Source: Streptomyces sp. NBC_00459
GTDB taxonomy: Bacteria; Actinomycetota; Actinomycetes; Streptomycetales; Streptomycetaceae
Length of the DNA: 64,000 nt
Direction: 5' to 3'
NCBI RefSeq assembly: GCF_036013955.1
Contig: NZ_CP107903.1
Location: 7,192,001-7,256,000, forward strand
Position numbers and translations under genes: made by a program. The notes under the pieces were generated by a model. That model worked only from the letters and a program-made list of their open reading frames with translations, did not search any database and had not been told where the DNA came from. Positions within the stretch are counted from its first letter, which is position 1. The number at the start of each line of letters is the position of its first letter. Shown in pieces: positions 33,680 through 43,410 of this stretch.

Positions 33680-36600
33680 ATGGCGGGACGGGGCCCGCGC
33701 GCCGGGGGCGGCCGTCGGCCGTCGGCCGGTGCGCGTGAGACGCGGGACGGCGAATCGGTGGGCGAGGCCGCCGACGAGTCGCTCGTGAAGGTGTGCGACC
33801 TGGCCGGACGCCCTCGCGGTACGGGCTTCGTGGCCGACCACCACGGCACGCTGATCACCAGCCACGAGGCGGTCGACGGTCTGGCCCGGCTGGTCCTGCA
33901 CGGCGCGGCCGACCGTACATGCGTGGTGTCCACGGCGGATGCCGTGACGCCCCTTCCGGCCCTCGGCCTGGCTCTCGTGCGCACCGAGGGACTGGGCGCG
34001 CACCCACTTCCCGTCTCCGCACGGGACCGCGTCGCGACCGGCACGTATGTCCGGATCGCGGCAGGCGGCTGGCGTGAGGCGCGGGTACTCGGCACGACCG
34101 ACGTCACCTACACGGCCACGGACCGCTTCCACCTCCTCCCCGACGCCCTTGAACTGGCGATCGGTACGGCGGGCAGCGACGCGCTGCGACTGGGCGGCGG
34201 CGCAGCCGGGGGACCGGTGCTCGACCGTACGACGGGAGCGGTGCTGGGGGTGCTGGGCACCGCCCTGCTGCCGCAGCCGACGGGCGAGTCGGCAGAACCG
34301 GCCGGACACCGCGCGGCCGGCTTCGCGCTCCCGCTGCGCGACCGGCAGCCGGACGGACTCGGCCCCCTCGCGGACCTCCTCGCCCGTAACGCGGCGACGG
34401 TGCCCGCGTACGGCGCCGATCTCAATCTCGCGGGAGTCCTGGAACTGACGGCCACCTCGATGGGCTCGGACGGACCACCGGGCGCCCTGGCGGGCTTCGT
34501 CGGCCATACCTCGGGCGGCCTGGACGCAGGTGCGGTCGAGCCGGTCGAACGAGCCGAACTGGCAAGGGAGTTGAAGGCGTTCACCGCCGTACGCGACACC
34601 CCGGCCGTCGTCCTCGGACTGGTCGGGGCCCCGGGCAGCGGCCGTACGACGGAACTCGCGGCCCTCGCCGCCCGTCGCCACCGGGACACGGAACCGGCCC
34701 CCACCCTGTGGCTGCGCGGCGCGGACCTGCGCGACGAAGACACCTCGGTGGCGGACGCGACCCGCCGCGCACTGGACCGGGCGGCCCGCATCGTGGCCGC
34801 CTCTGGCACATACGGCGCCGACCTGGGCGACATCACCCCGGAACGCCTGGCCCGCCTCGCCCACGACAGCGACCGCCCCCTCCTGCTTCTCCTCGACGGC
34901 CCGGAGGAAATGCCTCCGCGCCTGGCCCACCGAGCCCCCGAGTGGACGCGGGCGACGGAGAAGTGGCTCCAGGAGACGAACGCCCGGCTGGTGATGGCCT
35001 GCCGCCCGGAGTACTGGGAACAGACGGGGATCCCCTCTCCAGCGGCGGCCGACACCGTTCAGCCCGTCCGGCGTTCGAGGACGAGCGCGTTCGGTGCGAA
35101 AGGGGGGTTCGGGGGCGCAGCGCCCGAGGACGGGACGGGTAAGGGCGGCGGGGGCGAAACAACCCCAGGCCCGCCGCACCCCCCGCACCACCTCCACCTC
35201 ACCGACCTCACCGAAGCCGAAGCCCTCCGAGCCCAGGCCCGCTACGCCATCCCCCCGAACGCCCTCACTCCCGAGGACGCCCGCCACCCCCTCACCCTCC
35301 GCCTGCTCTCCGAGGTCCGCGCCGCCCTCCCCGACACCTTCCCCGAGACCGCCGCCACCCCCCGCCTCGACCGCCACGACGTCTTCACCGCCTACCTCGA
35401 CCTGATGTGCCTGCGCATCGCCGTCCGCCTCGCCGCCGAGAACGGCCTGCGCGGCACCCCCGTGCGTCGCCTCGCCGCCAGGGTCTCCGGCCAGATCCAC
35501 GAGGCCGCCCGTCGCAGTCTGGGCCCCGGACAGGGCGAGCTGGACCGCGCCTCCTTCGAGTCCGTCTTCCCCTGGGGCCCCGCACCGGCCCGCCTGGGCG
35601 GTGGCACGGGCTGGGCCTCCGCCGTCCTCACCGAGGGCCTCCTCGTCCCCGCCGGCACCGGCTACCGCTTCGCCCACGAGGAGCTCGCCGACTGGATCCA
35701 GGGCACGCACCTGGACCTCGACGAGGCGCTGCACGCCCTGGTCCACAGGCGCCGCCCCGAGAACGGCAGCGACACGGCCCCGGTCCCCGTGCCGCACCAC
35801 CGCATCGGACCGGTGGTCCAGTCGCTGCTGCTCCTCGCCCGCCAGCACGGCGACCCCGAACTGGCGCACCGCCTCCGGGAGTTGGTGCACGCCCTGGACG
35901 CCGCAGCCGCCTCCCGCACGCCGGCCTCCGCCTGGTGGGCGACCCACCTCCTCACCGAAGTACTCCGCCACGTCCCCGACGCGACCCCGTACATCCATGT
36001 CCTGCGTCTCCTCGCCGACCACATCGCGGCCCGGCGCCGCCGGAACCGGACGGTGCCGCCGGAGTTGGGCCCCTCGTTCTGGACCGCGCTCCGTCTCCCC
36101 GAGGTCGCCCGCTTCGATCTGCTCCGCCGGCTCGTCGTCGGCGACGAACCTCGGGCCCGGTCCGACCAGCCCCGTTACCTGGACGCCGTGGCCCAGCTGC
36201 TCGCCGCCGACCCCGCCGCCGTACAACCGCTTCTCGCCCGCTGGTTCGACGACGACCGTCCGCTGCCCGCGACACCGGACGCGACCGTGGCGACCGCCGC
36301 CCAGGCGCTGCTCCACACCCACCGGCACCGGGCGCTGGACGACCTGATCGAAGTGCTCGTCGACAGTGCGCACCGGTGTGGGGACGAACTCCTCGCCGTG
36401 CTCGCCGAGGAGGAGCCGTCCGCCGTCTGCCGGGCCGTGGACCGGTGGGCGCACGACGAGCGGCCGGCCCGACGGGTCGCGGCAGTGGCGTACGGACCGC
36501 GGGCGGCCTCCCATGTGCGTACGGAGGCCGACCGCGACCTTCTGCGCTACGCGGCCCTGGCCCTGCTCGCCCGCCCCGCCGACTGCACCCTGCACGGTGG

Positions 36601-37375
36601 CGCGCTCGCGCTCCTCGTCCGCGATCCGCGTACCCGCGACCGCCATCTCCCGCAGGCGCTGCGGCACTTCACGGCCGGCGACCCGCAGCTGCCGCCGAGC
36701 GCCCTGGTGGCCGCCCTGACGACCCACCCGGAGCCGGTCCTCGACGCGTTCCGGGCCAGGCTGCTCGGGCCGGAGGCGGGCGACGCCCTGCGCACCCTCG
36801 CCGACGTCACGACCCCGGCCCTGGCCCGCCGGGTCGCCGCCCTCGTACGCGAGGTGGCGGAGCGGCACCCGGAGACCGCGAGGCACCTGGCCGCGTACGT
36901 GGACCGGCGCCTCGACCACGGTCCCACCGTCCGGCCCGTGCTCCTTCCGCTGGTCACCGGCCTCCTCGACGGCGGACGGGCTCCGGTGCGCGAGGCCCTC
37001 GCGACCGTGCTGGCCGCGCCCGGGGCACCCGTCTCCCACGCCCTCCGCCATGAACTCCTCGAAGCCCTTCTGACCCGGGAGCACGACCCCACCGTCCTGG
37101 ACGCGCTGCTCCGTGCGACCGCTGAGGGCGCGAGCCGCCACGGCGAGCCGCGCACCCGGGGCCTGGTGCACCGCTGCGGACTGCTCCTCGTACGTACTCC
37201 GGACGGCGCGACGCGTTTCGACTGTGTGCTGGTCGAGTTGGCCAGGCGGGTGCCCGGATTCGCGGTGCTGGTGGCGGGATGGCTGACCGACACTCCCGGG
37301 GAGTGGGCCGTCGTGGTCGGCCCCAGCACCCGTCGCATGATCGAGAACCTGGCGGGGGTACGGGTCCCTGCCTGA
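33680..37375 (+). CDS. pseudo-trypsin domain fused to P-loop NTPase and helical repeats
   Basis: A 1231-residue protein. Residues about 30-230 look like a trypsin-fold domain: GTGFVADHHGTLITSHEAVDG keeps the His (62), but the serine motif GxSGGP reads GAAGGPVLD, with Ala at 176, and the expected Asp strand reads LGLALVRTEG. It should not be an active protease. An NTPase follows: Walker A GLVGAPGSGRTTE (residues about 314-326), Walker B LLLLLDGPEE (near 400-408) and RLVMACRPEYW. From about 560 to the end it is helical, HEAT-like sequence. Residues about 461-493 are encoded by a dispersed intergenic repeat inserted in frame. ATG 33680 has GGGGAGG 7-8 bases upstream. It resembles STAND-type ATPases with trypsin-like partners in conflict systems; its place between truB and ribF looks conserved in Streptomyces. 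Confidence 0.85.
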   Translation: MAGRGPRAGGGRRPSAGARETRDGESVGEAADESLVKVCDLAGRPRGTGFVADHHGTLITSHEAVDGLARLVLHGAADRTCVVSTADAVTPLPALGLALVRTEGLGAHPLPVSARDRVATGTYVRIAAGGWREARVLGTTDVTYTATDRFHLLPDALELAIGTAGSDALRLGGGAAGGPVLDRTTGAVLGVLGTALLPQPTGESAEPAGHRAAGFALPLRDRQPDGLGPLADLLARNAATVPAYGADLNLAGVLELTATSMGSDGPPGALAGFVGHTSGGLDAGAVEPVERAELARELKAFTAVRDTPAVVLGLVGAPGSGRTTELAALAARRHRDTEPAPTLWLRGADLRDEDTSVADATRRALDRAARIVAASGTYGADLGDITPERLARLAHDSDRPLLLLLDGPEEMPPRLAHRAPEWTRATEKWLQETNARLVMACRPEYWEQTGIPSPAAADTVQPVRRSRTSAFGAKGGFGGAAPEDGTGKGGGGETTPGPPHPPHHLHLTDLTEAEALRAQARYAIPPNALTPEDARHPLTLRLLSEVRAALPDTFPETAATPRLDRHDVFTAYLDLMCLRIAVRLAAENGLRGTPVRRLAARVSGQIHEAARRSLGPGQGELDRASFESVFPWGPAPARLGGGTGWASAVLTEGLLVPAGTGYRFAHEELADWIQGTHLDLDEALHALVHRRRPENGSDTAPVPVPHHRIGPVVQSLLLLARQHGDPELAHRLRELVHALDAAAASRTPASAWWATHLLTEVLRHVPDATPYIHVLRLLADHIAARRRRNRTVPPELGPSFWTALRLPEVARFDLLRRLVVGDEPRARSDQPRYLDAVAQLLAADPAAVQPLLARWFDDDRPLPATPDATVATAAQALLHTHRHRALDDLIEVLVDSAHRCGDELLAVLAEEEPSAVCRAVDRWAHDERPARRVAAVAYGPRAASHVRTEADRDLLRYAALALLARPADCTLHGGALALLVRDPRTRDRHLPQALRHFTAGDPQLPPSALVAALTTHPEPVLDAFRARLLGPEAGDALRTLADVTTPALARRVAALVREVAERHPETARHLAAYVDRRLDHGPTVRPVLLPLVTGLLDGGRAPVREALATVLAAPGAPVSHALRHELLEALLTREHDPTVLDALLRATAEGASRHGEPRTRGLVHRCGLLLVRTPDGATRFDCVLVELARRVPGFAVLVAGWLTDTPGEWAVVVGPSTRRMIENLAGVRVPA
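35061..35158 (+). repeat. dispersed repeat element inside a coding region (copy 3)
   Basis: This stretch matches the right arm of the element at 31468-31560: GTCCGGCGTTCGAGGACGAG, the hairpin GCGC-GTTCG-GTGC, a G-run, TCGGGGGC-GCA-GCGCCCGA, then GGACGGGACGGGTAAGGGCG. It is read in frame as RRSRTSAFGAKGGFGG and a Gly/Lys-rich tail, between the Walker B region and the LTDLTEAEA helix of the NTPase. Confidence 0.85.
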
Positions 37376-37582
37376 ACGGCGCCTGGAATCGCCCTCGCGA
37401 GCGGCCTCGAAGCGCCCTTCCGGGCGACATCCATGGCAACAGTCGACAATCTGTCACGTGCGCCCCGTCACACCTCCATGCCGATGCGAGCGGGGCGCGT
37501 TCGGCATGGCACCCTTAGAGCTGCGTAAGAAGGCCTGCGTAAGAGGCAGACACGGACACGGGTTCGACGAGGAGCGGTCACA

Positions 37583-38536
37583 GTGCAACGCTGGCGTGGC
37601 TTGGAGGACATCCCCGAGGACTGGGGACGCAGCGTCGTCACCATCGGCTCCTACGACGGAGTCCACCGCGGACACCAGCTGATCATCCGGCACGCCGTGG
37701 AGCGCGCCCGCGAGCTGGGCGTTCCCTCGGTCGTCGTCACGTTCGACCCGCACCCCAGCGAGGTCCTGCGCCCCGGCAGCCACCCGCCGCTACTGGCGCC
37801 GCACCACCGTCGCGCCGAACTGATGGCCGAGCTGGGTGTGGACGCCGTTCTCATCCTCCCGTTCACCAAGGAGTTCTCGAAGCTCTCCCCGGCCGACTTC
37901 GTGGTCAAGGTCCTGGTCGACAAGCTGCACGCCCGGGCGGTCGTCGAGGGCCCGAACTTCCGTTTCGGTCACAAGGCGGCCGGCAACGTGGAGTTCCTGA
38001 CCGAACTCGGCCGTACGTACGACTTCGAGGTCGAGGTCGTCGACCTGTACGTGTCGGGCGAGGCGGGCGGCGGCGAGCCGTTCTCGTCCACGCTGACGCG
38101 TCGCCTGGTCGGTGAGGGTGACGTCGAGGGCGCCGGCGAGATCCTCGGCCGCCCGCACCGGGTGGAGGGCATCGTGGTCCGGGGCGCCCAGCGAGGCCGT
38201 GAACTCGGCTTCCCCACCGCCAACGTGGAGACGCTGCCGCACACCGCGATCCCCGCCGACGGTGTCTACGCGGGCTGGCTGCACGCGGACGGCGAGGAGA
38301 TGCCCGCGGCGATCTCCGTCGGCACGAACCCGCAGTTCGACGGCACGGAACGGACGGTGGAGGCGTACGCCATCGACCGTGTGGGCCTCGATCTGTACGG
38401 CCTGCACGTCGCCGTCGACTTCCTGGCGTTCGTGCGCGGCCAGGCCAAGTTCGACTCGCTGGACGCGCTGCTCGTCCAGATGTCCGAGGACGTGAAGAAG
38501 TGCCGCGAGCTGATCGCGGCGGCCGAACAGCGCTGA
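37583..38536 (+). CDS. ribF: bifunctional riboflavin kinase/FAD synthetase
   Basis: A 317-residue enzyme that makes FMN from riboflavin and then FAD. The N-terminal adenylyltransferase half has VVTIGSYDGVHRGHQ (residues 14-28) and FRFGHKAAGN; the C-terminal kinase half has GFPTANV and DGVYAGW. The start is GTG 37583 (MQRWRGLEDIPEDWG). The truB-ribF neighbourhood is common in bacteria; here the pseudo-trypsin NTPase lies between them. A direct repeat TGCGTAAGA occurs twice in the 207-base upstream gap. It supplies FAD, the substrate of ApbE, though it is not linked to that module. Confidence 0.97.
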   Translation: MQRWRGLEDIPEDWGRSVVTIGSYDGVHRGHQLIIRHAVERARELGVPSVVVTFDPHPSEVLRPGSHPPLLAPHHRRAELMAELGVDAVLILPFTKEFSKLSPADFVVKVLVDKLHARAVVEGPNFRFGHKAAGNVEFLTELGRTYDFEVEVVDLYVSGEAGGGEPFSSTLTRRLVGEGDVEGAGEILGRPHRVEGIVVRGAQRGRELGFPTANVETLPHTAIPADGVYAGWLHADGEEMPAAISVGTNPQFDGTERTVEAYAIDRVGLDLYGLHVAVDFLAFVRGQAKFDSLDALLVQMSEDVKKCRELIAAAEQR

Positions 38537-38566
38537 GCAGGCAGTAGGTAACAGGCAGCAGGTACA

Positions 38567-38608
38567 AGAGAAGGCGGCCGGTGCCCTCGGGCACCGGCCG
38601 CCTTCTCT
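38567..38608. terminator. bidirectional terminator between ribF and the MinD-like gene
   Basis: A perfect 19-bp stem (38567-38585 and 38590-38608) with loop CTCG separates two convergent genes. The stem ends TTCTCT on the plus strand and serves both directions. Confidence 0.9.
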
Positions 38609-38620
38609 GTTCACTTCGCC

Positions 38621-41600
38621 CTACTGCTGCTGCGGGTAACCGGGCTGCGGAGGCTGGGGCTGCTGCTGAGGCGGCTGGTAGGGCTGCCCCGGCTGCGGCG
38701 GGTAGCCGTACGGCTGGTGCGGCGGGTACGGCTGGCCGGGCTGGGGCGGCGGCGGGTACTGCCCCGGCTGACCGGGCGGGGCCGGGTACGGCTGTCCCTG
38801 CGCCGGCTGACCATGAATCTGCTGCTGTCCCGGCAACGGTGGGGCGGCGACCGGGGGCGGGTTGCCGTCCGAGGTCCACAGCCCGTGCATCTGCTGGTGG
38901 CGTACGAAGTCCTCGGCGATCATCGCGGCGAGGTTGAAGTAGGCCTCGCGCACCTTGGGCCGCATCATGTCGAGGTCGACCTCGGCACCGGCGGCGAGAT
39001 GCTCGTCGAAGGGCACGGTGATGACGCCCCGGCAGCGCGTCTCGAAGTGGGAGACGATGTCCTCCACCTTGATCATCTTGCCGGTCTCGCGCACGCCCGA
39101 GATGACGGTGAGGGACCGCGAGACCAGATCCGCGTACCCGTGCGCGGACAGCCAGTCCAGCGTCGTACTGGCGCTGCTGGCACCGTCCACGGACGGCGTC
39201 GAGATGATGATCAGCTGATCGGCCAGGTCGAGTACGCCGCGCATGGCGCTGTAGAGCAGTCCGGTACCGGAGTCGGTCAGGATGATCGGGTACTGCCTGC
39301 CCAGCACGTCGATCGCGCGCCGGTAGTCCTCGTCGTTGAAGGCTGTGGAGACGGCCGGGTCGACGTCGTTGGCGATGATCTCCAGCCCGGACGGCGCCTG
39401 GGACGTGAACCGCCGGATGTCCATGTACGAGTTGAGGTACGGGATCGCCTGGACGAGGTCACGGATGGTGGCCCCGGTCTCGCGCCGCACGCGGCGGCCG
39501 AGCGTGCCGGCGTCCGGGTTGGCGTCGATGGCGAGGATCTTGTCCTGCCGCTCGGTGGCGAGGGTCGAGCCGAGCGCGGTGGTCGTGGTCGTCTTGCCGA
39601 CACCGCCCTTGAGGCTGATGACGGCGATGCGATAGCAGGACAGCACCGGTGTACGGATCAGTTCGAGCTTGCGCTGCCGCTCGGCCTCCTCCTTCTTCCC
39701 GCCGATCTTGAACCGGGAGGACGAGGCCGCGGGCCGGCCGCTCTTCGCCTTCTGCTTCTTGTTGTTGAGCAGCCGGTCGGAGGACAGCTCGACGGCCGCG
39801 GTGTAACCGAGCGGCGCGACACCGGGGTTGGTCATCTGCCGCTGGTCGTGCTGCATGGGCTGCGGCCAGGCGGCCCCGGTACGCGGATCCACGGGCGGCT
39901 GCGGCCCGGCGGGATGCCCCGGCTGCGGAACTCCGGGCATGCCCTGCGGCTCCGGCCGGCCGTAGGCCGGTTGCGGGGGCGACGGGGGAACGGCACCCGG
40001 TACCTGCTGCCCCGGCACGTGCGGGGGCGACTGAGGCACGCCTTGCGGGTGAGGTGCTTCGAACTGCTGCGGCACCTGAGGCTGCGGCGGCACCTCCTGC
40101 GCGGGCGCCTGCGGGAAGGGGAACCCATACCCACCGGGCGCTCCGTCGGGCCCCCCGGGGTGCGGGAACCCGTACCCGGGCTGCGCGGGCGCGGGAGGAC
40201 CGGCGGGGGGCGGGAAGCCGTACCCGTCCTGGGGGTCGGGCGCGGTCGGTGCGGGCGCGGGGCTCGGGGGTGCGGCGTTGGCCGGTGCCGGGGGAGCAGG
40301 GTGACCCGGGGTGGCGGGAGCCGGGGGTTGGGGGGAGCCGGGGGCGGCCAGGGCGCCGGGGTGCGGGAAGCCGTACCCGGCGGGAGCGCCCGGCGCGGGG
40401 GCCGGAGTGCTCGGCGCGGTGGCTGCGGCTGGGGCCGGGGTGGCGGGAGCCGGGAAGCCGTCCCCGCCTTGGGCGTTGGGGCCTGCCGGGTCCGGGGCGG
40501 GTGCTGCCGGCTGGGGCAGGCCGTAGCCGCTCTGGGGGTGGGCAGGTGTGGGCGCCGGGCCTGTGGTGTCGGTGGGACCCCCGGGAGCGACAGGCTGTCC
40601 GGGGTGCGGGAAGCCGTATCCGGCCGGGGGAGCGTCCGGCGTGGGGGCAGGAGTGCTCGGGGCCGTGGCGGGGGCCGGGGTGCCCGGGGGCGGGAAGGCA
40701 TGCCCGCCCTGGGCGTTGGGGCTCGCCGGGTTCGGGGCGGGTGCGCCGGGCTGGGGGAAGCCGTAACCGCCTTGGGGGTGAGGTGCAGCGGGCGCCGGGC
40801 CCGCGGTGTGGGCCGGGTCGGCGGCCGGTGCTGCCGGGTGCGGGAAGCCGTACCCGGCAGGGGAGTCGTCGGGCGCGGGGGCCGGGGTGGCGGGAGCCGG
40901 GAAGCCGTACCCGCCTTGGGCGTTGGGGCCCACGGGGTTGGGGGTGGGTGCGCCCGGCTGTGGGAAGCCGTATCCGGCCGGGGGAGCGTCCGGCGTGGGG
41001 GCCGGGGTGCCCGGGGGAGGGAAGGCATGCCCGCCTTGGGCGTTGGGGCCTGCCGGGTTCGGGACAGGTGCGCCCGGCGGAGGGAAGGCGCCGTGGCCGC
41101 CCTGGGCGTTCGGGGCCGGAGGCCGGTCGCCCGGGGGCGGGAAGCCGTATCCGTCCTGGGCGTTGGGCCCCGTGGGGGCGGACGACGCTGCCTGTGGCGG
41201 GAATCCGTAGCCGGCGGGCGGCGCACCCGGTGACGGCGCAGGGGCCGCCGCTGCCGGGTGGGGAGGCGGGAAGCCGTACCCCGCCTGCGGGGTTGCCGGA
41301 GGAGCGTTCCAGGCGGCGGGCGCGGGCTGGGGGGCCTGCGGCTGGAACGGGGGCTGCGCAGACGGTACGGGCGGCTGCTGGCCCGGCACGGCGGGAGGCT
41401 GAGGCCGGCCCGGTGCCGGGGCGGCCGATGCGGCCTGGGGCTGGACAGGCCCGGCTTCCGGCTGAGTCGGGGGCTGAGGCTGAGGCTGGGCGGGCCACTG
41501 TCCCGCCGAGGCGGGAGCACCGGCCGGCTGGTACGACGGAGGCAGCGGCGGCAGCCCGCCCTGGGACTTCGCCGAGGGAGCCCACGAGGGTGGCACGGTC

Positions 41601-42910
41601 CCGGGCGCGCCCTCCGGCAGCGGGGGCATGTTGAGCGGTGCGCTGGGCACCGAGCCCGGAGGGGGGCCCACCGGCGCCGAGCCCCGCACATCGTCGACCG
41701 CATCCGGAACCGGCTCCGCGTCCTCGGGCTCAGCGGCAGCCTCGGGCTCCGTGCCCTCGGCGATCTCGGCGGCTACAGGCTCGGTGGCCACCGGGTCCGT
41801 GGCTACAGGCACCTCGGGCTCCACGTCGACCGCCGTCGCTTCATCAAGCTCGCCGTCCTGGGCGTCGGTCGTCGTGTTCGCGTCCGTGGGCTCGACGTCC
41901 TGCGGCGGTACGGCGTCCTCAATGGCGTCCTGGTCCTGGGGCTCGGCCTCCTGGAGCTGGACCGGGGGCGCGGCGCTGCTCACCGCTTCTTCGGTGACCT
42001 CGCTGACGTCAGTACCTTCGTGGCCCTCGTCCTCGGTTCCCGCCCGGTCCGCGACAACCTGACCCTCTGTGACGGGCTCCACCAAGCCATCTACGTCATC
42101 TACGTCATCTACGTCGTCCACGGTGTCCATGGCGTCCACGGACTCAGGGGTGTTCCCCGCAACAGCAGCGACAGCCTCGCCCTCGACGGCCGCACCGACG
42201 GAGTCGTCACCGGACTCACCGCCGCCGTCAGCCACGACCACCGGCTCCTGTGGCGCCTGCTGCTCCTGCTGGTTCTGGGGGGCCTCGGCAGCGGCGCGCT
42301 CCGCGAAGTCGCGCTGCGCGGCGGCAGGGGAGATCCGCATGGTCGAGCCGCTCTCCAGGTCGCCGTCCCCCGCCACATCAGCGGGCGGAGCGGTCGGAGC
42401 GGTCGGGGCCGGAGGGGCAGGAGGTGCCGGAGGGGTCCACTGGCCTTGGAATCCGCCCATGGGAAAGCTGGGGACTGCCGTAGGGCTCGCGGGACCGCCG
42501 ACGGGCGCCCCGGCCGGAGGCGCCGACTGCGGTGCCGCGGGCTGGAACCCGCTGCCCACCGGCAGCCGGGGCACAGCCACAGGACTCGCAGGTGCAGATG
42601 CAGGAGCGTGACCTGGAGCGGCAACAGGCGTAGGCGCAGTACCGGGGACGGAACCCTCCGCACCGGTACCCGAACCGGCGTCCGCATCCCCTTCCGAGTC
42701 CGCATCCGCATCTGTGCCATCGGCCGAATCGGCCTCCGACTCGGCCCTGGTCTCGTCCCCCGACGCCCCCGACGCGTTCTGCGTGTACCAGGCAGGCGTC
42801 GCGTAATCGATGGTGAACTCGCCCGTCATCTCGCTGGCGGACTCCGCGTCGGACTGGTCATCGCCGGGCGTGGCCCAGCCCCCGCGGATCCCGTCCGGAT
42901 CGCTGTTCAC
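38621..42910 (-). CDS. EspI-like protein: long disordered region plus MinD/ParA-type ATPase
   Basis: A 1429-residue protein. The first 450 residues are acidic and Ala/Glu/Asp-rich; from about 540 to 935 there are some 17 imperfect copies of a GYGFP/HAFPPP Pro-Gly repeat. A MinD/SIMIBI ATPase follows from about residue 1085, with the deviant Walker A RIAVISLKGGVGKTTTTTALG, IDANPDAGTLGRR, IILTDSGTGLL and VDGASSASTTLDWLSAHGY; the end is Pro/Gln/Tyr-rich. GTG 42910 follows AGGAGGAATT, an excellent ribosome site. Mycobacterial EspI, a regulator of type VII secretion, has this layout, and the S. coelicolor homologue (SCO5717, from memory) stands beside the ESX locus. No ESX gene is visible here. 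Confidence 0.85.
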   Translation of the reverse strand: MNSDPDGIRGGWATPGDDQSDAESASEMTGEFTIDYATPAWYTQNASGASGDETRAESEADSADGTDADADSEGDADAGSGTGAEGSVPGTAPTPVAAPGHAPASAPASPVAVPRLPVGSGFQPAAPQSAPPAGAPVGGPASPTAVPSFPMGGFQGQWTPPAPPAPPAPTAPTAPPADVAGDGDLESGSTMRISPAAAQRDFAERAAAEAPQNQQEQQAPQEPVVVADGGGESGDDSVGAAVEGEAVAAVAGNTPESVDAMDTVDDVDDVDDVDGLVEPVTEGQVVADRAGTEDEGHEGTDVSEVTEEAVSSAAPPVQLQEAEPQDQDAIEDAVPPQDVEPTDANTTTDAQDGELDEATAVDVEPEVPVATDPVATEPVAAEIAEGTEPEAAAEPEDAEPVPDAVDDVRGSAPVGPPPGSVPSAPLNMPPLPEGAPGTVPPSWAPSAKSQGGLPPLPPSYQPAGAPASAGQWPAQPQPQPPTQPEAGPVQPQAASAAPAPGRPQPPAVPGQQPPVPSAQPPFQPQAPQPAPAAWNAPPATPQAGYGFPPPHPAAAAPAPSPGAPPAGYGFPPQAASSAPTGPNAQDGYGFPPPGDRPPAPNAQGGHGAFPPPGAPVPNPAGPNAQGGHAFPPPGTPAPTPDAPPAGYGFPQPGAPTPNPVGPNAQGGYGFPAPATPAPAPDDSPAGYGFPHPAAPAADPAHTAGPAPAAPHPQGGYGFPQPGAPAPNPASPNAQGGHAFPPPGTPAPATAPSTPAPTPDAPPAGYGFPHPGQPVAPGGPTDTTGPAPTPAHPQSGYGLPQPAAPAPDPAGPNAQGGDGFPAPATPAPAAATAPSTPAPAPGAPAGYGFPHPGALAAPGSPQPPAPATPGHPAPPAPANAAPPSPAPAPTAPDPQDGYGFPPPAGPPAPAQPGYGFPHPGGPDGAPGGYGFPFPQAPAQEVPPQPQVPQQFEAPHPQGVPQSPPHVPGQQVPGAVPPSPPQPAYGRPEPQGMPGVPQPGHPAGPQPPVDPRTGAAWPQPMQHDQRQMTNPGVAPLGYTAAVELSSDRLLNNKKQKAKSGRPAASSSRFKIGGKKEEAERQRKLELIRTPVLSCYRIAVISLKGGVGKTTTTTALGSTLATERQDKILAIDANPDAGTLGRRVRRETGATIRDLVQAIPYLNSYMDIRRFTSQAPSGLEIIANDVDPAVSTAFNDEDYRRAIDVLGRQYPIILTDSGTGLLYSAMRGVLDLADQLIIISTPSVDGASSASTTLDWLSAHGYADLVSRSLTVISGVRETGKMIKVEDIVSHFETRCRGVITVPFDEHLAAGAEVDLDMMRPKVREAYFNLAAMIAEDFVRHQQMHGLWTSDGNPPPVAAPPLPGQQQIHGQPAQGQPYPAPPGQPGQYPPPPQPGQPYPPHQPYGYPPQPGQPYQPPQQQPQPPQPGYPQQQ
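40105..41290 (-). repeat. imperfect tandem repeats encoding GYGFP motifs
   Basis: About 17 degenerate units of 50-75 bases encode variants of AGYGFPxPGAPAPNPxxPNAQGG. They vary in length and sequence, and selection on the protein is the likeliest reason they persist. Their sense is minus strand, within the EspI-like gene. Confidence 0.8.
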
Positions 42911-43334
42911 AATTCCTCCTGGTGTGGTCGAGCACCCTCTTGCCGGGCTGGGCGACCATTTCTCGTCTGTATTCGTCTCGTCCGAAGCCGGCATTTCGTG
43001 GGTGGTGCCCACGTCGTCCGGCGTCGGGCGGTGGAGGTCGTCCGATCTGCCCGGCTTTCCCCCCGGTACGCCGGCGCCCGGTCCACGGGTTCCGGCGTCA
43101 CGCCGGTCCCAGCCTAATCACCACGACCCCTGCCCCGGCAGGCCCGTCCACCCCCCAGTGACCGTCCATTACGTCACAGCCTGACCGGAACCGATCCCAT
43201 CCGCGCTCGAACCGCCGCCCCTGGTAAGAGAGTTGACAGGATCGCTGCGACATTTGTCCCACCGGTGTCATAACCCCACATGCATAGTAGGCGGCCCCTC
43301 TGACAACGCACTTCGCGGAAAAGTGCAAGAAAAA

Positions 43335-43373
43335 GAGGGGCGGGGCCGGCGCACTGCACCGGCCCCGCCCCTC
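43335..43373 (-). terminator. Rho-independent terminator of the DUF397 gene
   Basis: A 15-bp perfect GC stem (43335-43349 with 43359-43373) is followed on the minus strand by TTTTT. It lies 38 bases after the DUF397 stop. The remaining part of the 500-base gap (42911-43334) holds the EspI-like gene's upstream region; I see no gene in it. Confidence 0.92.
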
Positions 43374-43410
43374 GGTCCATCACTCAGGACGACTGAGACG
43401 ACTGAGCGGA

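Noticed and set aside
37376..37582. Possible small gene between the pseudo-trypsin NTPase and ribF
   Set aside because: Only short frames without ribosome sites; just a TGCGTAAGA direct repeat is visible.
40105..41290. Regularly spaced repeats considered as a CRISPR array
   Set aside because: Units differ in sequence and length, encode a protein repeat, and no cas gene is near.
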